Below are positions 1 through 8,583 of a stretch of DNA of 64,000 bases, piece after piece. The stretch spans positions 248,001 through 312,000 of the forward strand of contig NZ_ML660020.1 of the NCBI RefSeq assembly GCF_007004645.1. The letters run 5' to 3'. The translations under genes and the position numbers were made by a program. The notes below the pieces were generated by a model. That model saw only the letters and a list, made by a program, of their open reading frames with translations. It was not told the DNA's origin and did not search any database. Every line of letters starts with the position of its first letter. The stretch's first letter is position 1. Origin of the DNA: Aliiroseovarius halocynthiae. Lineage in GTDB: Bacteria > Pseudomonadota > Alphaproteobacteria > Rhodobacterales > Rhodobacteraceae.

Positions 1-1374
1 TTCTTTGCCGAGGGCACGTTGAACGTGGCCTTCGTGCCGATGTTCGCCAAGAAACACGAAGGCAATGACGGCGCGCTGGAGTTCGCGCGTGATGCCTTCG
101 CTGGACTGGCCTTCATTCTGGTGATCTTTTCCATCGTGGCCCAGATCTTCATGCCCGCATTGGTCTATGCCATGGCCTCGGGCTTCACAGTGGATGACCG
201 CTTTGATTTGGCGGTCACCTATGGGCGCATCGCCTTTCCTTATATCCTGTTCATCTCGCTCGCGGCCCTTCTGTCGGGCGTCTTGAACGCCACGGGGCGC
301 TTCGTGGCGGCAGCCGCCGCGCCGGTGCTTCTGAACGTGATCTTCATCGCCGCCATGCTGGTTGCAGATCTTGCTGGGTTCGACATTGGCACCGCTCTGG
401 CGTGGACCGTCCCCGTCGCAGGGATTGCCCAAGTGGCGCTGGTCTGGATCGCCGCCAGCCGCGCCGGATACCGCTTGATCCCGCGTATGCCGCATATGAC
501 GCCCGAGCTGAAACGACTGGCCATCATCGCCGCCCCCGCAGCGCTGGCGGGTGGCGTTACCCAGATCAACCTTCTGGTGGGCCGTCAGGTCGCCAGCTTC
601 TTCGAGGGCGCGGTTGCGTGGCTTTATTATGCAGACCGCCTGTATCAACTGCCCTTAGGCGTGGTGGGCATCGCCATCGGCATCGTGTTGCTGCCAGAGC
701 TTTCGCGCAACCTGCGCGCGGGCGACATGGCCGCCAGCCGCGAAGCCCTGAGCCGCGCGGGCGAGATGTCGCTCGCGCTAACTATTCCTGCCGCTGTGGC
801 CCTGATTGTGGTCCCGACCCAATTGATCGAAGTGCTGTTCCAACGCGGCGCTTTCACTGCAGACGACACTGCCCGCACCGCATTAGCCACCGCCATCTAT
901 GGCGTCGGCCTTCCCGCCTTCGTGCTTCAAAAGGTGCTGGCCTCTACTTATTTCGCACGCGAAAACACCCGCACACCCTTCCATTTTGCGCTGGTCGGCA
1001 TGGTGGTCAACGCTGTACTCGCCATTGGTCTAAGCTATCATCTGGGCTTCATCGCCGCCGCCATCGCGACGACGGTCGCGGGATGGACCATCACAGGCCT
1101 GACATGGGTCGGATCCGCCCGCATGGGCGAAGACACCCGCTTTGACGCCCGCTTCTGGTCACGCTTCTGGCGCATCATTGCGGCCAGTTGGGCCATGGGG
1201 GCCGCGCTGTGGGGATTGCTGATCCTAACGGGTCCCATGTTCGGAATCGCGGGCCTGAAATTCGCCGCACTTGCCATCCTCGTCTTAGGCGGCATCGCGC
1301 TTTACGGTCTGTTCGGTCAGTTGTTCGGAGCTTTCCGCTTGTCGGAAATCAAAGCTGCATTCCGCAAAGACTGA
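1..1374 (+). CDS. murJ: Lipid II flippase MurJ (5' end missing)
   Basis: MOP-superfamily integral membrane protein that flips lipid II across the inner membrane for peptidoglycan synthesis. The reading frame is open from base 1 and the first residues, FFAEGTLNVAFVPMFAKK, match the conserved N-terminal FAEG...FVPMFAKK segment of MurJ/MviN, so the gene starts left of the window and the TTG at 19 is not the start. About 457 residues remain, with roughly a dozen hydrophobic segments, and the loop containing LYYADRLYQLPLGVVGIAIG is typical of the family. The end of the protein is short and charged (IKAAFRKD) before TGA at 1372. The neighbours rhomboid-like gene and trpS follow it. Family assignment is secure; transport itself is inferred from the family. 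Confidence 0.95.
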   Translation, partial: FFAEGTLNVAFVPMFAKKHEGNDGALEFARDAFAGLAFILVIFSIVAQIFMPALVYAMASGFTVDDRFDLAVTYGRIAFPYILFISLAALLSGVLNATGRFVAAAAAPVLLNVIFIAAMLVADLAGFDIGTALAWTVPVAGIAQVALVWIAASRAGYRLIPRMPHMTPELKRLAIIAAPAALAGGVTQINLLVGRQVASFFEGAVAWLYYADRLYQLPLGVVGIAIGIVLLPELSRNLRAGDMAASREALSRAGEMSLALTIPAAVALIVVPTQLIEVLFQRGAFTADDTARTALATAIYGVGLPAFVLQKVLASTYFARENTRTPFHFALVGMVVNAVLAIGLSYHLGFIAAAIATTVAGWTITGLTWVGSARMGEDTRFDARFWSRFWRIIAASWAMGAALWGLLILTGPMFGIAGLKFAALAILVLGGIALYGLFGQLFGAFRLSEIKAAFRKD

Positions 1375-1386
1375 ACCAACGTCGCA

Positions 1387-1445
1387 TTTTCTTGTCGTAA
1401 ATATCCTGGGGTGAGCGCCAGCGGCGTGAGGGGCAAAGCCCCTTA
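1387..1445 (+). repeat. Dispersed intergenic palindromic element, copy A
   Basis: The stretch has the pattern TTTTCTTGTcgtAAATATCC, then TGGGGTGAG, then a GC-rich arm and GGGGCAAAGCCCC, which is itself a small hairpin. The same pattern recurs at 3315-3381 and 8528-8583. It lies between the convergent murJ and rhomboid-like genes and could serve as a terminator for both. Confidence 0.7.
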
Positions 1446-1474
1446 AAGGCTCACAACGTGAGCCACCTTAAGCC

Positions 1475-2161
1475 CTATCGCTGACGTAACCGCTGTACAA
1501 CCCGCGCCCAGCCCCCGGGACTGACCAGAAAGCTCAGACCAAATCCCGAGACAAACCCAGCAACCTCAGAAACCCAGTTCAAACCGGCACCAAACAGCAG
1601 GCTAAAGATCAGCTGTATGCCCAGCAAAAATGCGATCAAACGAAAGGCTGACACCTGACTGGCCCCACGCGCGCCAAGCTCGGCCCACAAAATAAACGTG
1701 TACGCCCCGATCAATCCATAAACCGCTGGATAGCCGCCAAACAGGACGACACCGGTGTCCCAGACCAGCCAATAGGCCAGCGCGCCCGCAATGGCCGATC
1801 CAAAGAAGACGACCAGAAACGCAAAGGCCGAAAACACCTCGCCCACCATTTTTCCCAAGGCCAGCAGGAACACGAGCACAAACAGAAGATGGGTAAAGCT
1901 GAGATGCAGGAAAGGATAGGTGACAAAGCGCACAAGCTCGCCGGGCAGAAAGCGTCCGTTTTCAATCATCCATGCAAAAAGCGGCTCGCGAAATCCCCAG
2001 TTCTCGATCATGGTAATACGCCAGCCAGCGGCCTCGGGCCCGCCAATCAGGCCGGAATTACCCGCCACGAACACCAGCTCGACCCCCACCAAAAAGACTG
2101 ACAGCGCGATAACCACTGGCGGCAGGGGATTAATGGGGTTTTCATCATGCGGATGGGTCAC
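1475..2161 (-). CDS. Rhomboid-family membrane protein, catalytically dead by sequence
   Basis: A 228-residue, six-helix membrane protein with rhomboid architecture. The start is GTG at 2161 with AGGAG seven bases upstream. The family landmark that is normally GxSGAVYGLxGA reads GGYPAVYGLIGA near residue 142, so tyrosine stands where the nucleophilic serine belongs. The second dyad residue, normally H in a HLGGF-like helix, is E in SEVAGFVSG. The oxyanion asparagine of the HxxxN element is also replaced (HLLFV). It should therefore not be a protease. Known pseudorhomboids bind transmembrane helices of clients, which would be the first guess for this one. It sits between murJ and trpS, with its start about 100 bases from trpS on the opposite strand. 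Confidence 0.8.
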   Translation of the reverse strand: MTHPHDENPINPLPPVVIALSVFLVGVELVFVAGNSGLIGGPEAAGWRITMIENWGFREPLFAWMIENGRFLPGELVRFVTYPFLHLSFTHLLFVLVFLLALGKMVGEVFSAFAFLVVFFGSAIAGALAYWLVWDTGVVLFGGYPAVYGLIGAYTFILWAELGARGASQVSAFRLIAFLLGIQLIFSLLFGAGLNWVSEVAGFVSGFGLSFLVSPGGWARVVQRLRQR

Positions 2162-2259
2162 TGGCTGCTCCTTTGCCCGCGTTTATCCGGGCTTTCCTTG
2201 ACGGTCTCTGCCCAGCTAGGTAATCGACATGAGCACAGAATTCCAGACGGAGTACACAC

Positions 2260-3285
2260 ATGACCAATCACACGCCGCGCGTATTTTCGGGGATCAAACC
2301 CTCGGGCGGGCTGACGCTGGGCAACTACCTTGGCGCCATCAAGCGTTTCGTGGACATGCAGGCACAGGATTTCGAGACCATTTACTGTGTCGTCGACCTG
2401 CATGCCATCACCGTCTGGCAAGACCCGAAAGAGCTGACCGATGCGACCCGCGAAGTGGCCGCGGGCTTTCTGGCTGCGGGCATTGATCCCAGCCAGTCGA
2501 TCCTGTTCAACCAAAGTCAGGTTGCGGCGCATACCGAGCTTGCGTGGTTGTTCAACTGTGTGGCCCGCGTGGGTTGGATGAACCGGATGACCCAGTTCAA
2601 GGACAAAGCAGGTAAGAACGCCGAGCAAAGCTCGCTTGGGCTTTATGCCTACCCGTCACTGATGGCGGCTGACATTCTGCTGTATCATGCGACCCACGTG
2701 CCGGTGGGCGAGGATCAGAAGCAGCACGTGGAGCTGACGCGCGACATCGCTGCGAAGTTCAACCACGACTTCAAGGCCGAAGATTTCTTCCCGCAACCCG
2801 AGCCGATCATCGAAGGTCCGGCCACGCGCGTTATGAACCTGCGCGACGGCACCAAGAAGATGTCGAAATCGGGTGAAAGCGACATGGAACGCATCAATAT
2901 GACTGATGATGCAGACAAGATTGCCAAGAAGTTCAAGAAGGCCAAAACCGATCCCGAGCCTCTGCCCGAGACGTTGGACGGCCTGAAAGATCGCCCCGAG
3001 GCGAAGAACCTTGTGGACATCTATGCGGGCTTGTCGGGTCTGACAAACGAACAGGTGATCGCGGAATATGCGGGCGCGGGCTGGGGCAAGTTCAAGCCTG
3101 CTCTTGCAGATCTTGCCGTTGAGAAATTGGCCCCGATCTCGTCCGAGATGTCGCGGCTGATGAACGACAAGGCCGAGATTGACCGCATTCTGGGCGAAGG
3201 CGCCGACAAGGCCGAGGCGATTGCCCAACCCATTCTGGATCGTGCCTATGACATCACGGGCTTCCTGCGCTCGCGCAAGCGCTAG
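2260..3285 (+). CDS. trpS: Tryptophanyl-tRNA synthetase
   Basis: Class I aminoacyl-tRNA synthetase that charges tRNA-Trp in the cytoplasm. The 341-residue protein has the HIGH-equivalent motif as TLGNYLG near residue 25 within [19 protein letters not shown], and the KMSKS motif as [10 protein letters not shown] near residue 205. Length is usual for bacterial TrpRS. ATG at 2260 is preceded by GGAG with eight bases of spacing. It is divergent from the rhomboid-like gene, and downstream lies the palindromic element at 3315-3381. Confidence 0.97.
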   Translation: MTNHTPRVFSGIKPSGGLTLGNYLGAIKRFVDMQAQDFETIYCVVDLHAITVWQDPKELTDATREVAAGFLAAGIDPSQSILFNQSQVAAHTELAWLFNCVARVGWMNRMTQFKDKAGKNAEQSSLGLYAYPSLMAADILLYHATHVPVGEDQKQHVELTRDIAAKFNHDFKAEDFFPQPEPIIEGPATRVMNLRDGTKKMSKSGESDMERINMTDDADKIAKKFKKAKTDPEPLPETLDGLKDRPEAKNLVDIYAGLSGLTNEQVIAEYAGAGWGKFKPALADLAVEKLAPISSEMSRLMNDKAEIDRILGEGADKAEAIAQPILDRAYDITGFLRSRKR

Positions 3286-3314
3286 GCTGTTTCGGTGGCT
3301 CACGATGTGAGCCT

Positions 3315-3381
3315 GAGGGGCTCTGCCCCTTGAGCGAAGCCTGCGGCTGCGCTCTACCCCGGGATATTGATGACAAGAAAA
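3315..3381 (-). repeat. Dispersed intergenic palindromic element, copy B (inverted)
   Basis: Read on the minus strand, this shows TTTTCTTGTcatcAATATCC, CGGGGTAGAG, a GC-rich arm and a GGGGCAGAGCCCC hairpin, matching the elements at 1387 and 8528. It lies between trpS and the CDGSH gene and may end the trpS transcript. Confidence 0.65.
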
Positions 3382-3472
3382 GCAAGGCGTTGGGAAACCG
3401 GCGCCTTTTTTCGTGATTTTGTGAATTCGCGGGGCTGGGCTAGGCTGAAAGAAGCCAGCGAGGGAGCCAGCC

Positions 3473-4117
3473 ATGAAACTTAAAGAGTATGCCGGACAGG
3501 ACATTACTGTCACATTCGACCTGAAGCGCTGCATTCATGCGCGCAACTGTTTTCTGCAACTGCCCGAGGTGTTTGACCCAACAAAACGCCCGTGGGTCCA
3601 GCCAGACAATGCCAGCGCCGAAGAAGTCGCTGCGATGATCCGCACCTGCCCATCGGGGGCATTGGCGTTTCGCCGGAATGCGGGCGTTGAAGAGCGCGCG
3701 CCCAAGATCAACCGGCTTGCGGTGCTTGAAAACGGTCCATTGGTTTTGGCCGGCGATGTCGGCGTCGAGGGGCACGATCGAGAAACACGCGTCGCCCTGT
3801 GCCGCTGTGGGCTGTCGAAGAACAAACCTTATTGCGACTATAGCCACGTGGAAGGCGGGTTCGTGGCAACTGGAGAGCCAGATCCAACCACGCCGCCCGA
3901 GACAAGCGAGGCGGGTGGCCCAACAGATGTCTCGCGCCGACCAGATGGTCCGCTTGTGATTGATGGCAATCTCGAACTCTGCTCTGGCACTGGGCGCAGG
4001 ATTGGAACGGTCGGCAAAGCCTTCCTATGTCGCTGCGGGGCATCTCAGAACAAGCCCTTCTGTGACGGCAGCCACAAGGCGGCAGGGTTTTCGGATCCGG
4101 TCGACCCGGCATCATGA
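3473..4117 (+). CDS. Iron-sulfur protein: mono-cluster ferredoxin domain plus two CDGSH motifs
   Basis: A 214-residue soluble protein likely to carry three iron-sulfur clusters. Residues 1-65 resemble the short ferredoxin-like Fer4_19 domain, with cysteines in RCIHARNC and in TCPSGALAF. Two CDGSH-type motifs follow: CRCGLSKNKPYCDYSH (about 114-129), in which the usual glycine is tyrosine, and CRCGASQNKPFCDGSH (about 185-200), which is canonical. CDGSH domains bind labile 2Fe-2S clusters through three cysteines and one histidine. Partner and reaction are unknown; a redox or cluster-transfer role is inferred. GGGAG precedes the ATG. The stop overlaps the next gene as ATGA, so the two are probably translated together. 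Confidence 0.88.
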   Translation: MKLKEYAGQDITVTFDLKRCIHARNCFLQLPEVFDPTKRPWVQPDNASAEEVAAMIRTCPSGALAFRRNAGVEERAPKINRLAVLENGPLVLAGDVGVEGHDRETRVALCRCGLSKNKPYCDYSHVEGGFVATGEPDPTTPPETSEAGGPTDVSRRPDGPLVIDGNLELCSGTGRRIGTVGKAFLCRCGASQNKPFCDGSHKAAGFSDPVDPAS

Positions 4118-4767
4118 CGTGGTTCAGCGGTGAAACCCTGTTGTTTCTTCGCGACCTGTCAAAGAACAACAGCCGCGACTGGTTCCAAGCCAACAAGTCG
4201 CGCTATGTGACCCATGTAAAGACGCCTGCAGCGCAATTTTCGGATGCGCTGAACCAAAGGCTTGCGACGACCTATGGGACGGATGTGAAAACGCGTGTCT
4301 TTCGAATGCATCGGGATCTTCGGTTTTCCAAGGACAAGACACCCTATAACACGCATATCCATATCGGGTTGGTCGACGCCCAAACCGGGGCCAGCTGGAT
4401 GGTCGGGTTACAGACAGATCATCTTGTTGTGGGGTTCGGGCGCTTTGCGTTTGAACGCGAGGCTTTAGCGCATTGGCGCGAGACCGTTGCGGGACCTCAG
4501 GGGGAAATCCTGCAAGAGCTGCACGCCAACGCCGAGGCAGCTGGGCTGCGATTGTCCGAGCCAGAGTTGAAGCGCATCCCGCTTGCGTGGGCAGCGGATC
4601 ATCCGCAGGGCGATTTACTGCGGCGCAAGGGGATCGTCTGGTGGAACGATCACGTCGCGCAGGATGAAATCATGGGGCCAGATGCGCCGGATATCATCGC
4701 AAGAGAATTGCAAGCTATGGACCCGCTGCGCAATTGGATGAAGCTGGCGCTTGGGCCGATGGCCTGA
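4114..4767 (+). CDS. DUF2461 (TIGR02453) family protein
   Basis: A 217-residue soluble protein with the family signatures LSKNNSRDWFQANKSRY near the N-terminus, then DLRFSKDKTPYNTH and the central WMVGLQTDHLVVGFG segment. The family is widespread in bacteria and fungi but has no established biochemical activity. It overlaps the CDGSH gene by four bases (ATGA at 4114-4117) and ends two bases from hisG, which is convergent. Family placement is firm; function is unknown. Confidence 0.88.
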   Translation: MTWFSGETLLFLRDLSKNNSRDWFQANKSRYVTHVKTPAAQFSDALNQRLATTYGTDVKTRVFRMHRDLRFSKDKTPYNTHIHIGLVDAQTGASWMVGLQTDHLVVGFGRFAFEREALAHWRETVAGPQGEILQELHANAEAAGLRLSEPELKRIPLAWAADHPQGDLLRRKGIVWWNDHVAQDEIMGPDAPDIIARELQAMDPLRNWMKLALGPMA

Positions 4768-4768
4768 C

Positions 4769-5467
4769 TTAGGCCCGAAGCCCAAGTTTTTCTGTCAGCG
4801 CATTCAACGTGGCACGTGTATCTTCGTTCCAGTCGGCATTGCGCGACTTGAATAAAGTCGCTTGCGATTTGTGTACCGGTTTCCCAGCTAGGATCTTCAG
4901 GTGATTGGCACGCAGAGTTTCCCCGGTCGACGTGATGTCAGCCACAGCTTCCGCAGTTTCATTCTTCACCGTACCTTCGGTCGCACCCTGGCTGTCCACC
5001 AGCTGATAATCCGCCACGCCATGGTCGCGCAGGTGATCGCGGATCAGGCGGTGGAACTTGGTCGCGATGCGCAAACGGAATCCATGCTTGGCACGGAAGG
5101 CGGCGGCGGCGGCGTCCAGATCGTCCAACGTGTTCACATCCACCCAGCATTTCGGCACCGCGATGATCAGATCAGCATGGCCAAAGCCCATCAACGCCAG
5201 CTCTGACACTTTGTCCTGCCATCCCCCCAGTTTTTCGCGCACAAGGTCGGACCCGGTGACGCCCATATGAATGCGCCCTGCGGCCAGTTCGCGCGGAATT
5301 TCGCCCGCTGACAACAACACCAACTCAATCCCGTCGATCCCGTTCACCGAAGCCGAATACTCGCGGTCCGACCCCGTGCGGGCCAGCTCGACACCACGGG
5401 CGCCGAACCAGTCAAAGGTCTTTTCCATCAGACGACCTTTTGAGGGCACACCAATCTTTAGGGTCAT
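4769..5467 (-). CDS. hisG: ATP phosphoribosyltransferase, short form
   Basis: First enzyme of histidine biosynthesis, condensing ATP with PRPP. At 232 residues it is the short HisG type that lacks the C-terminal regulatory domain and needs HisZ for activity and feedback control. Recognisable segments are IGVPSKGRLMEKT at the N-terminus, a central MGVTGSDLV, and the PRPP-binding loop in DSQGATEGTVKNETAEAVAD. It is the last gene of hisS-hisZ-hisG, with its ATG overlapping the hisZ stop (5464-5467). Confidence 0.96.
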   Translation of the reverse strand: MTLKIGVPSKGRLMEKTFDWFGARGVELARTGSDREYSASVNGIDGIELVLLSAGEIPRELAAGRIHMGVTGSDLVREKLGGWQDKVSELALMGFGHADLIIAVPKCWVDVNTLDDLDAAAAAFRAKHGFRLRIATKFHRLIRDHLRDHGVADYQLVDSQGATEGTVKNETAEAVADITSTGETLRANHLKILAGKPVHKSQATLFKSRNADWNEDTRATLNALTEKLGLRA

Positions 5468-6561
5468 GCGTCACCCCCTGCGGTCAATTCCAACACGATC
5501 TCGGGGCGAATGACGCCTCCGACGGCGGGGATCTCGTGCCCTTTTGCACGCCCCAGAACGCGGGTCAGCGCGTCATAGCGCCCACCTGTGGCCACCGGGG
5601 GCAGATCGGGGCGGGTTTCAGCGTAGAAGCCGAAAACAAACCCGTCATAATATTCCATCGAAGTGCGACCATAGCTGCCTTCGAAATCCAGATGCCCGAC
5701 ATCCACACCGCGTTTGGCCAAGGCTTCGGCGCGGGTTTCCAAACGATCCACGGCATCGGCAATGGCAGGCATGTCGACGGCAATGTCGCGCAGATGCTCC
5801 AGTACATTTACCGTGGTCTCACGCAAGGCAAGAAGATCGTCCAGCAGCTCGACCTCTTGCGCCGAAATCGGCGCGGCGGCGGCATCTTCACACAACGCCG
5901 CGATGCGGTCGGCGATTTCAGAAGCCGAGCGCAACCCAATCTGAGGGCCAGCATCCTGCATCGGGTCTTCTTTGGCCAGCATTGCCTCGCGGCCCTCGGG
6001 CAGCGGCGCACGTCCGGCGAACCGATCCAGAAGCGCACGGAACCGACGAGGGCGCCAGACATGGCGCAACAATGCAGCCTTGCGACGATCCGTGGTTTTC
6101 AAACCGCGAACGGCAGCCAAAAGCAGCCCCATATCGCCTGTGGCGGCACGCAATGACAGAGGGGCGAGCGCCTCTTGGATCAGGGCAAAAACCTCGGCAT
6201 CTGCTTCGATGGGGGCGTCGCGGTCAAAGACCTCGTACCCCACCTGAAAGTTCTCGGCGGCCCGGTGCGCGGCTTCTTCCTGAGCCCGGAAAACCTCGCC
6301 CATATAAGTATAGCGGGCAGGTTCAGCCCCATCGGCCATATGCATCTGCACAACAGGCACAGTGAAGTCGGGGCGCAGCATCGCTTCGCCCCGGATGGGG
6401 TCTTGGGTCACGAAGGCGCGGCCCCGAATATCTTCACCATAAAGGTCCAGAAGCGTGCCTGCGGGTTGCAGGATGTCCGCTTCGACTGCGGTGGCACCTT
6501 TGGCTTCAAAGAATGCCATCAGGCGCGCAGCTTCAGACCGAATCTGTGCCTTGTCAGCCAT
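5464..6561 (-). CDS. hisZ: ATP phosphoribosyltransferase regulatory subunit
   Basis: A HisRS-like paralogue without aminoacylation activity that forms the hetero-octamer with short HisG. The open frame extends to 6732, but homology begins at [20 protein letters not shown], giving ATG at 6561 and 365 residues. That start overlaps the hisS stop by eight bases. Class II synthetase-fold landmarks include [16 protein letters not shown] and, near the C-terminus, [12 protein letters not shown]. Presence of both HisZ and short HisG explains histidine feedback inhibition in this strain by family knowledge. Confidence 0.95.
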   Translation of the reverse strand: MADKAQIRSEAARLMAFFEAKGATAVEADILQPAGTLLDLYGEDIRGRAFVTQDPIRGEAMLRPDFTVPVVQMHMADGAEPARYTYMGEVFRAQEEAAHRAAENFQVGYEVFDRDAPIEADAEVFALIQEALAPLSLRAATGDMGLLLAAVRGLKTTDRRKAALLRHVWRPRRFRALLDRFAGRAPLPEGREAMLAKEDPMQDAGPQIGLRSASEIADRIAALCEDAAAAPISAQEVELLDDLLALRETTVNVLEHLRDIAVDMPAIADAVDRLETRAEALAKRGVDVGHLDFEGSYGRTSMEYYDGFVFGFYAETRPDLPPVATGGRYDALTRVLGRAKGHEIPAVGGVIRPEIVLELTAGGDA

Positions 6562-8041
6562 CAGAAGCCTCGATGATTTCGCGGACCTTTGTGACCATGT
6601 CTGCACGGTCGCATTCGAACTGGCTGGGGCGTTCTTTCCACTCTTCAAGCGTGGCGCTTTCGGAGATCTTGGCCCCCAGCACCAGATCCTTGATCTGAAT
6701 CTTGCCCCCGTCGAACTCATCCGACCCGGCAATCACCGCGACGGGCGAGTTGCGCTTGTCGGCGTATTTCAACTGGTTGCCGAAGTTCTTGGGATTGCCC
6801 AGATAGACCTCGGCCCGGATGCCCGCATTGCGCAGGTCCGAAACCATTGCCTGATAATCTGCCAGCCGCGACTTATCCATCACGGTAACGACGACCGGCC
6901 CAACAGCCTTGCCGCCCATCCGGCCCTTGGCACGCAGCGCGGCCAGAAGGCGGTCGACACCGATCGAGACGCCCGTCGCAGGCACAGCCTGCCCGGTAAA
7001 GCGCTTGACCAGATCGTCATATCGCCCACCACCTGCGACCGAACCGAACTGACGCGGGCGGCCCTTTTCATCTTGGATTTCGAAGGTCAGCTCGGCCTCG
7101 AACACAGGACCGGTATAATAGCCCAGACCGCGCACGACGGACGGGTCAATCTCGATCCGGTCGGGGCCGTAGCCCTGTGCGGCCAGAAGATCGGCGATCT
7201 GCTCCATCTCGGCGATGCCTTCCGCACCAATTGCGCTTTCACCCACGGCGGCGCGCAAATTGGTCAGCGTTTCGTCGGCGGTTGCACCTTTCGAGGTCAG
7301 GAACGCAAGCACCGGTTCTGCCTGTTCATCCGACAGGCCCACGCCGTCGATATACGCGCCCGAGGCATCCAGACGCCCCTTGCCCAACAGCTCGCGCACC
7401 CCCGCTTCACCGACCTTATCGAACTTGTCGATGGTCCGCAGAACCGCGTCACGTTCGGGACCTTCGCCCACGCCCATGACCTCCAGCACGCCATTCATAA
7501 CTTTGCGGTTGTTCACCCGCACCAGATAGTCGCCACGCGGGATGCCGACGGTTTCGAGCGTGTCGGCCAGCATGGCGCAGATCTCGGCATCCGCCGCCAT
7601 CGAGGCCGTGCCCACGGTGTCCGCATCACATTGATAAAACTGACGAAACCGTCCCGGACCGGGTTTTTCATTGCGCCAAACCGGACCCATCGCATAGCGT
7701 CGATAAGGCGTCGGCAGATCATTGCGGTGCTGCGCATAGACGCGGGCCAAAGGCGCGGTCAGGTCATAGCGGAGCGCCATCCAATCGCCATTATCTTTTT
7801 CATCGAACTCCTGCCACGCGAAGACGCCCTCGTTCGGGCGATCCACATCCGGCAGGAACTTGCCCAACGCCTCGACCGTTTCCACTGCCGAGCTTTCCAG
7901 CGCGTCAAAGCCATAGCGATGATACACCGCCGCAATCTGGTCGAGCATATGTTTACGCTCGTCGACTTCCGCTCCGAAATAGTCGCGAAATCCCTTGGGC
8001 GTGATTGCCTTGGGGCGGGGCTGTTTTTTCTGCTTGGCCAT
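6554..8041 (-). CDS. hisS: Histidyl-tRNA synthetase
   Basis: Class II aminoacyl-tRNA synthetase of 495 residues, first gene of the leftward hisS-hisZ-hisG operon. Motif 1 and 2 regions are visible as [15 protein letters not shown] and [19 protein letters not shown]. The histidine-specific element appears as [11 protein letters not shown] and motif 3 as GVSIGVDRL. The C-terminal anticodon-binding domain includes KQLKYADKR-like sequence ([18 protein letters not shown]). It is longer than E. coli HisRS, as is usual in alphaproteobacteria. Confidence 0.96.
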   Translation of the reverse strand: MAKQKKQPRPKAITPKGFRDYFGAEVDERKHMLDQIAAVYHRYGFDALESSAVETVEALGKFLPDVDRPNEGVFAWQEFDEKDNGDWMALRYDLTAPLARVYAQHRNDLPTPYRRYAMGPVWRNEKPGPGRFRQFYQCDADTVGTASMAADAEICAMLADTLETVGIPRGDYLVRVNNRKVMNGVLEVMGVGEGPERDAVLRTIDKFDKVGEAGVRELLGKGRLDASGAYIDGVGLSDEQAEPVLAFLTSKGATADETLTNLRAAVGESAIGAEGIAEMEQIADLLAAQGYGPDRIEIDPSVVRGLGYYTGPVFEAELTFEIQDEKGRPRQFGSVAGGGRYDDLVKRFTGQAVPATGVSIGVDRLLAALRAKGRMGGKAVGPVVVTVMDKSRLADYQAMVSDLRNAGIRAEVYLGNPKNFGNQLKYADKRNSPVAVIAGSDEFDGGKIQIKDLVLGAKISESATLEEWKERPSQFECDRADMVTKVREIIEASDG

Positions 8042-8195
8042 GTCTGGTCCCGGTTCACAATAGTATCGCGGGCGGTCTAGCGGATGGGGCCGCCCGGGGC
8101 AAGGAAAGCCTGTGTTTCTTCACAAATTCCCGCGCAATCGTCACCATTTGCGGATTTCGCTAGGCGCGATCGGCCTGCCACGCTATCACGCGTCC

Positions 8196-8405
8196 ATGAC
8201 CCAAGATCGCATAACCCAATTGGAAGAGACCATCGCCCACCTGACCCGTCAGATTGAGGAGTTGAACGAGGTCGTCGCCCGTCAGGACACCGAGTTGTCA
8301 AAAATGACCCACCGCGTGAAAATGTTGATGGAGCGCGAAGCCCAGCGCGAAAGCGCTGGAACAGGTGGCGTTATCCTTGGAGACGAGCGCCCACCGCATT
8401 ACTGA
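8196..8405 (+). CDS. SlyX family protein
   Basis: A 69-residue, largely helical protein. The frame is open from 8112, but the SlyX-like sequence begins at MTQDRITQLEETIAHLTRQI, so ATG at 8196 is preferred. The heptad-rich N-terminal half and the conserved proline-histidine/tyrosine end (ERPPHY) match the family. SlyX proteins are small coiled-coil proteins of unknown role. It is divergent from hisS. Confidence 0.8.
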   Translation: MTQDRITQLEETIAHLTRQIEELNEVVARQDTELSKMTHRVKMLMEREAQRESAGTGGVILGDERPPHY

Positions 8406-8480
8406 TGCCGACTGCTCCCGCCCCGATTTGCCCTGACGGGCGCATCAGGTTGGGGGTAGCCTCGCTTCGCTCGGCAGGTT

Positions 8481-8583
8481 CGAGGTCTCCGGCGGGGATA
8501 TTTTTAACAAGAAAAAGACCAGTGCGCGTTTTTCTTGTTAAAATATCCTGGGGTGAGGCCGAAGGCCGAGGGGCAAAGCCCCT
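8481..8583. repeat. Paired inverted palindromic elements (copies C and D), hairpin
   Basis: Two copies of the dispersed element face each other. Bases 8498-8517 read ATATTTTTAACAAGAAAAA on the plus strand and 8528-8547 read TTTTTCTTGTTAAAATAT, forming a long AT-rich stem. The outer part at 8548-8583 ends in GGGGCAAAGCCCC like copy A. It lies between the convergent slyX and dnaE genes and would make a strong bidirectional terminator. Confidence 0.8.

Noticed and set aside
6455-8080. 541-residue open frame on the plus strand
   Set aside because: It is antisense to hisS and hisZ over its whole length; its product is low-complexity with no family motif.
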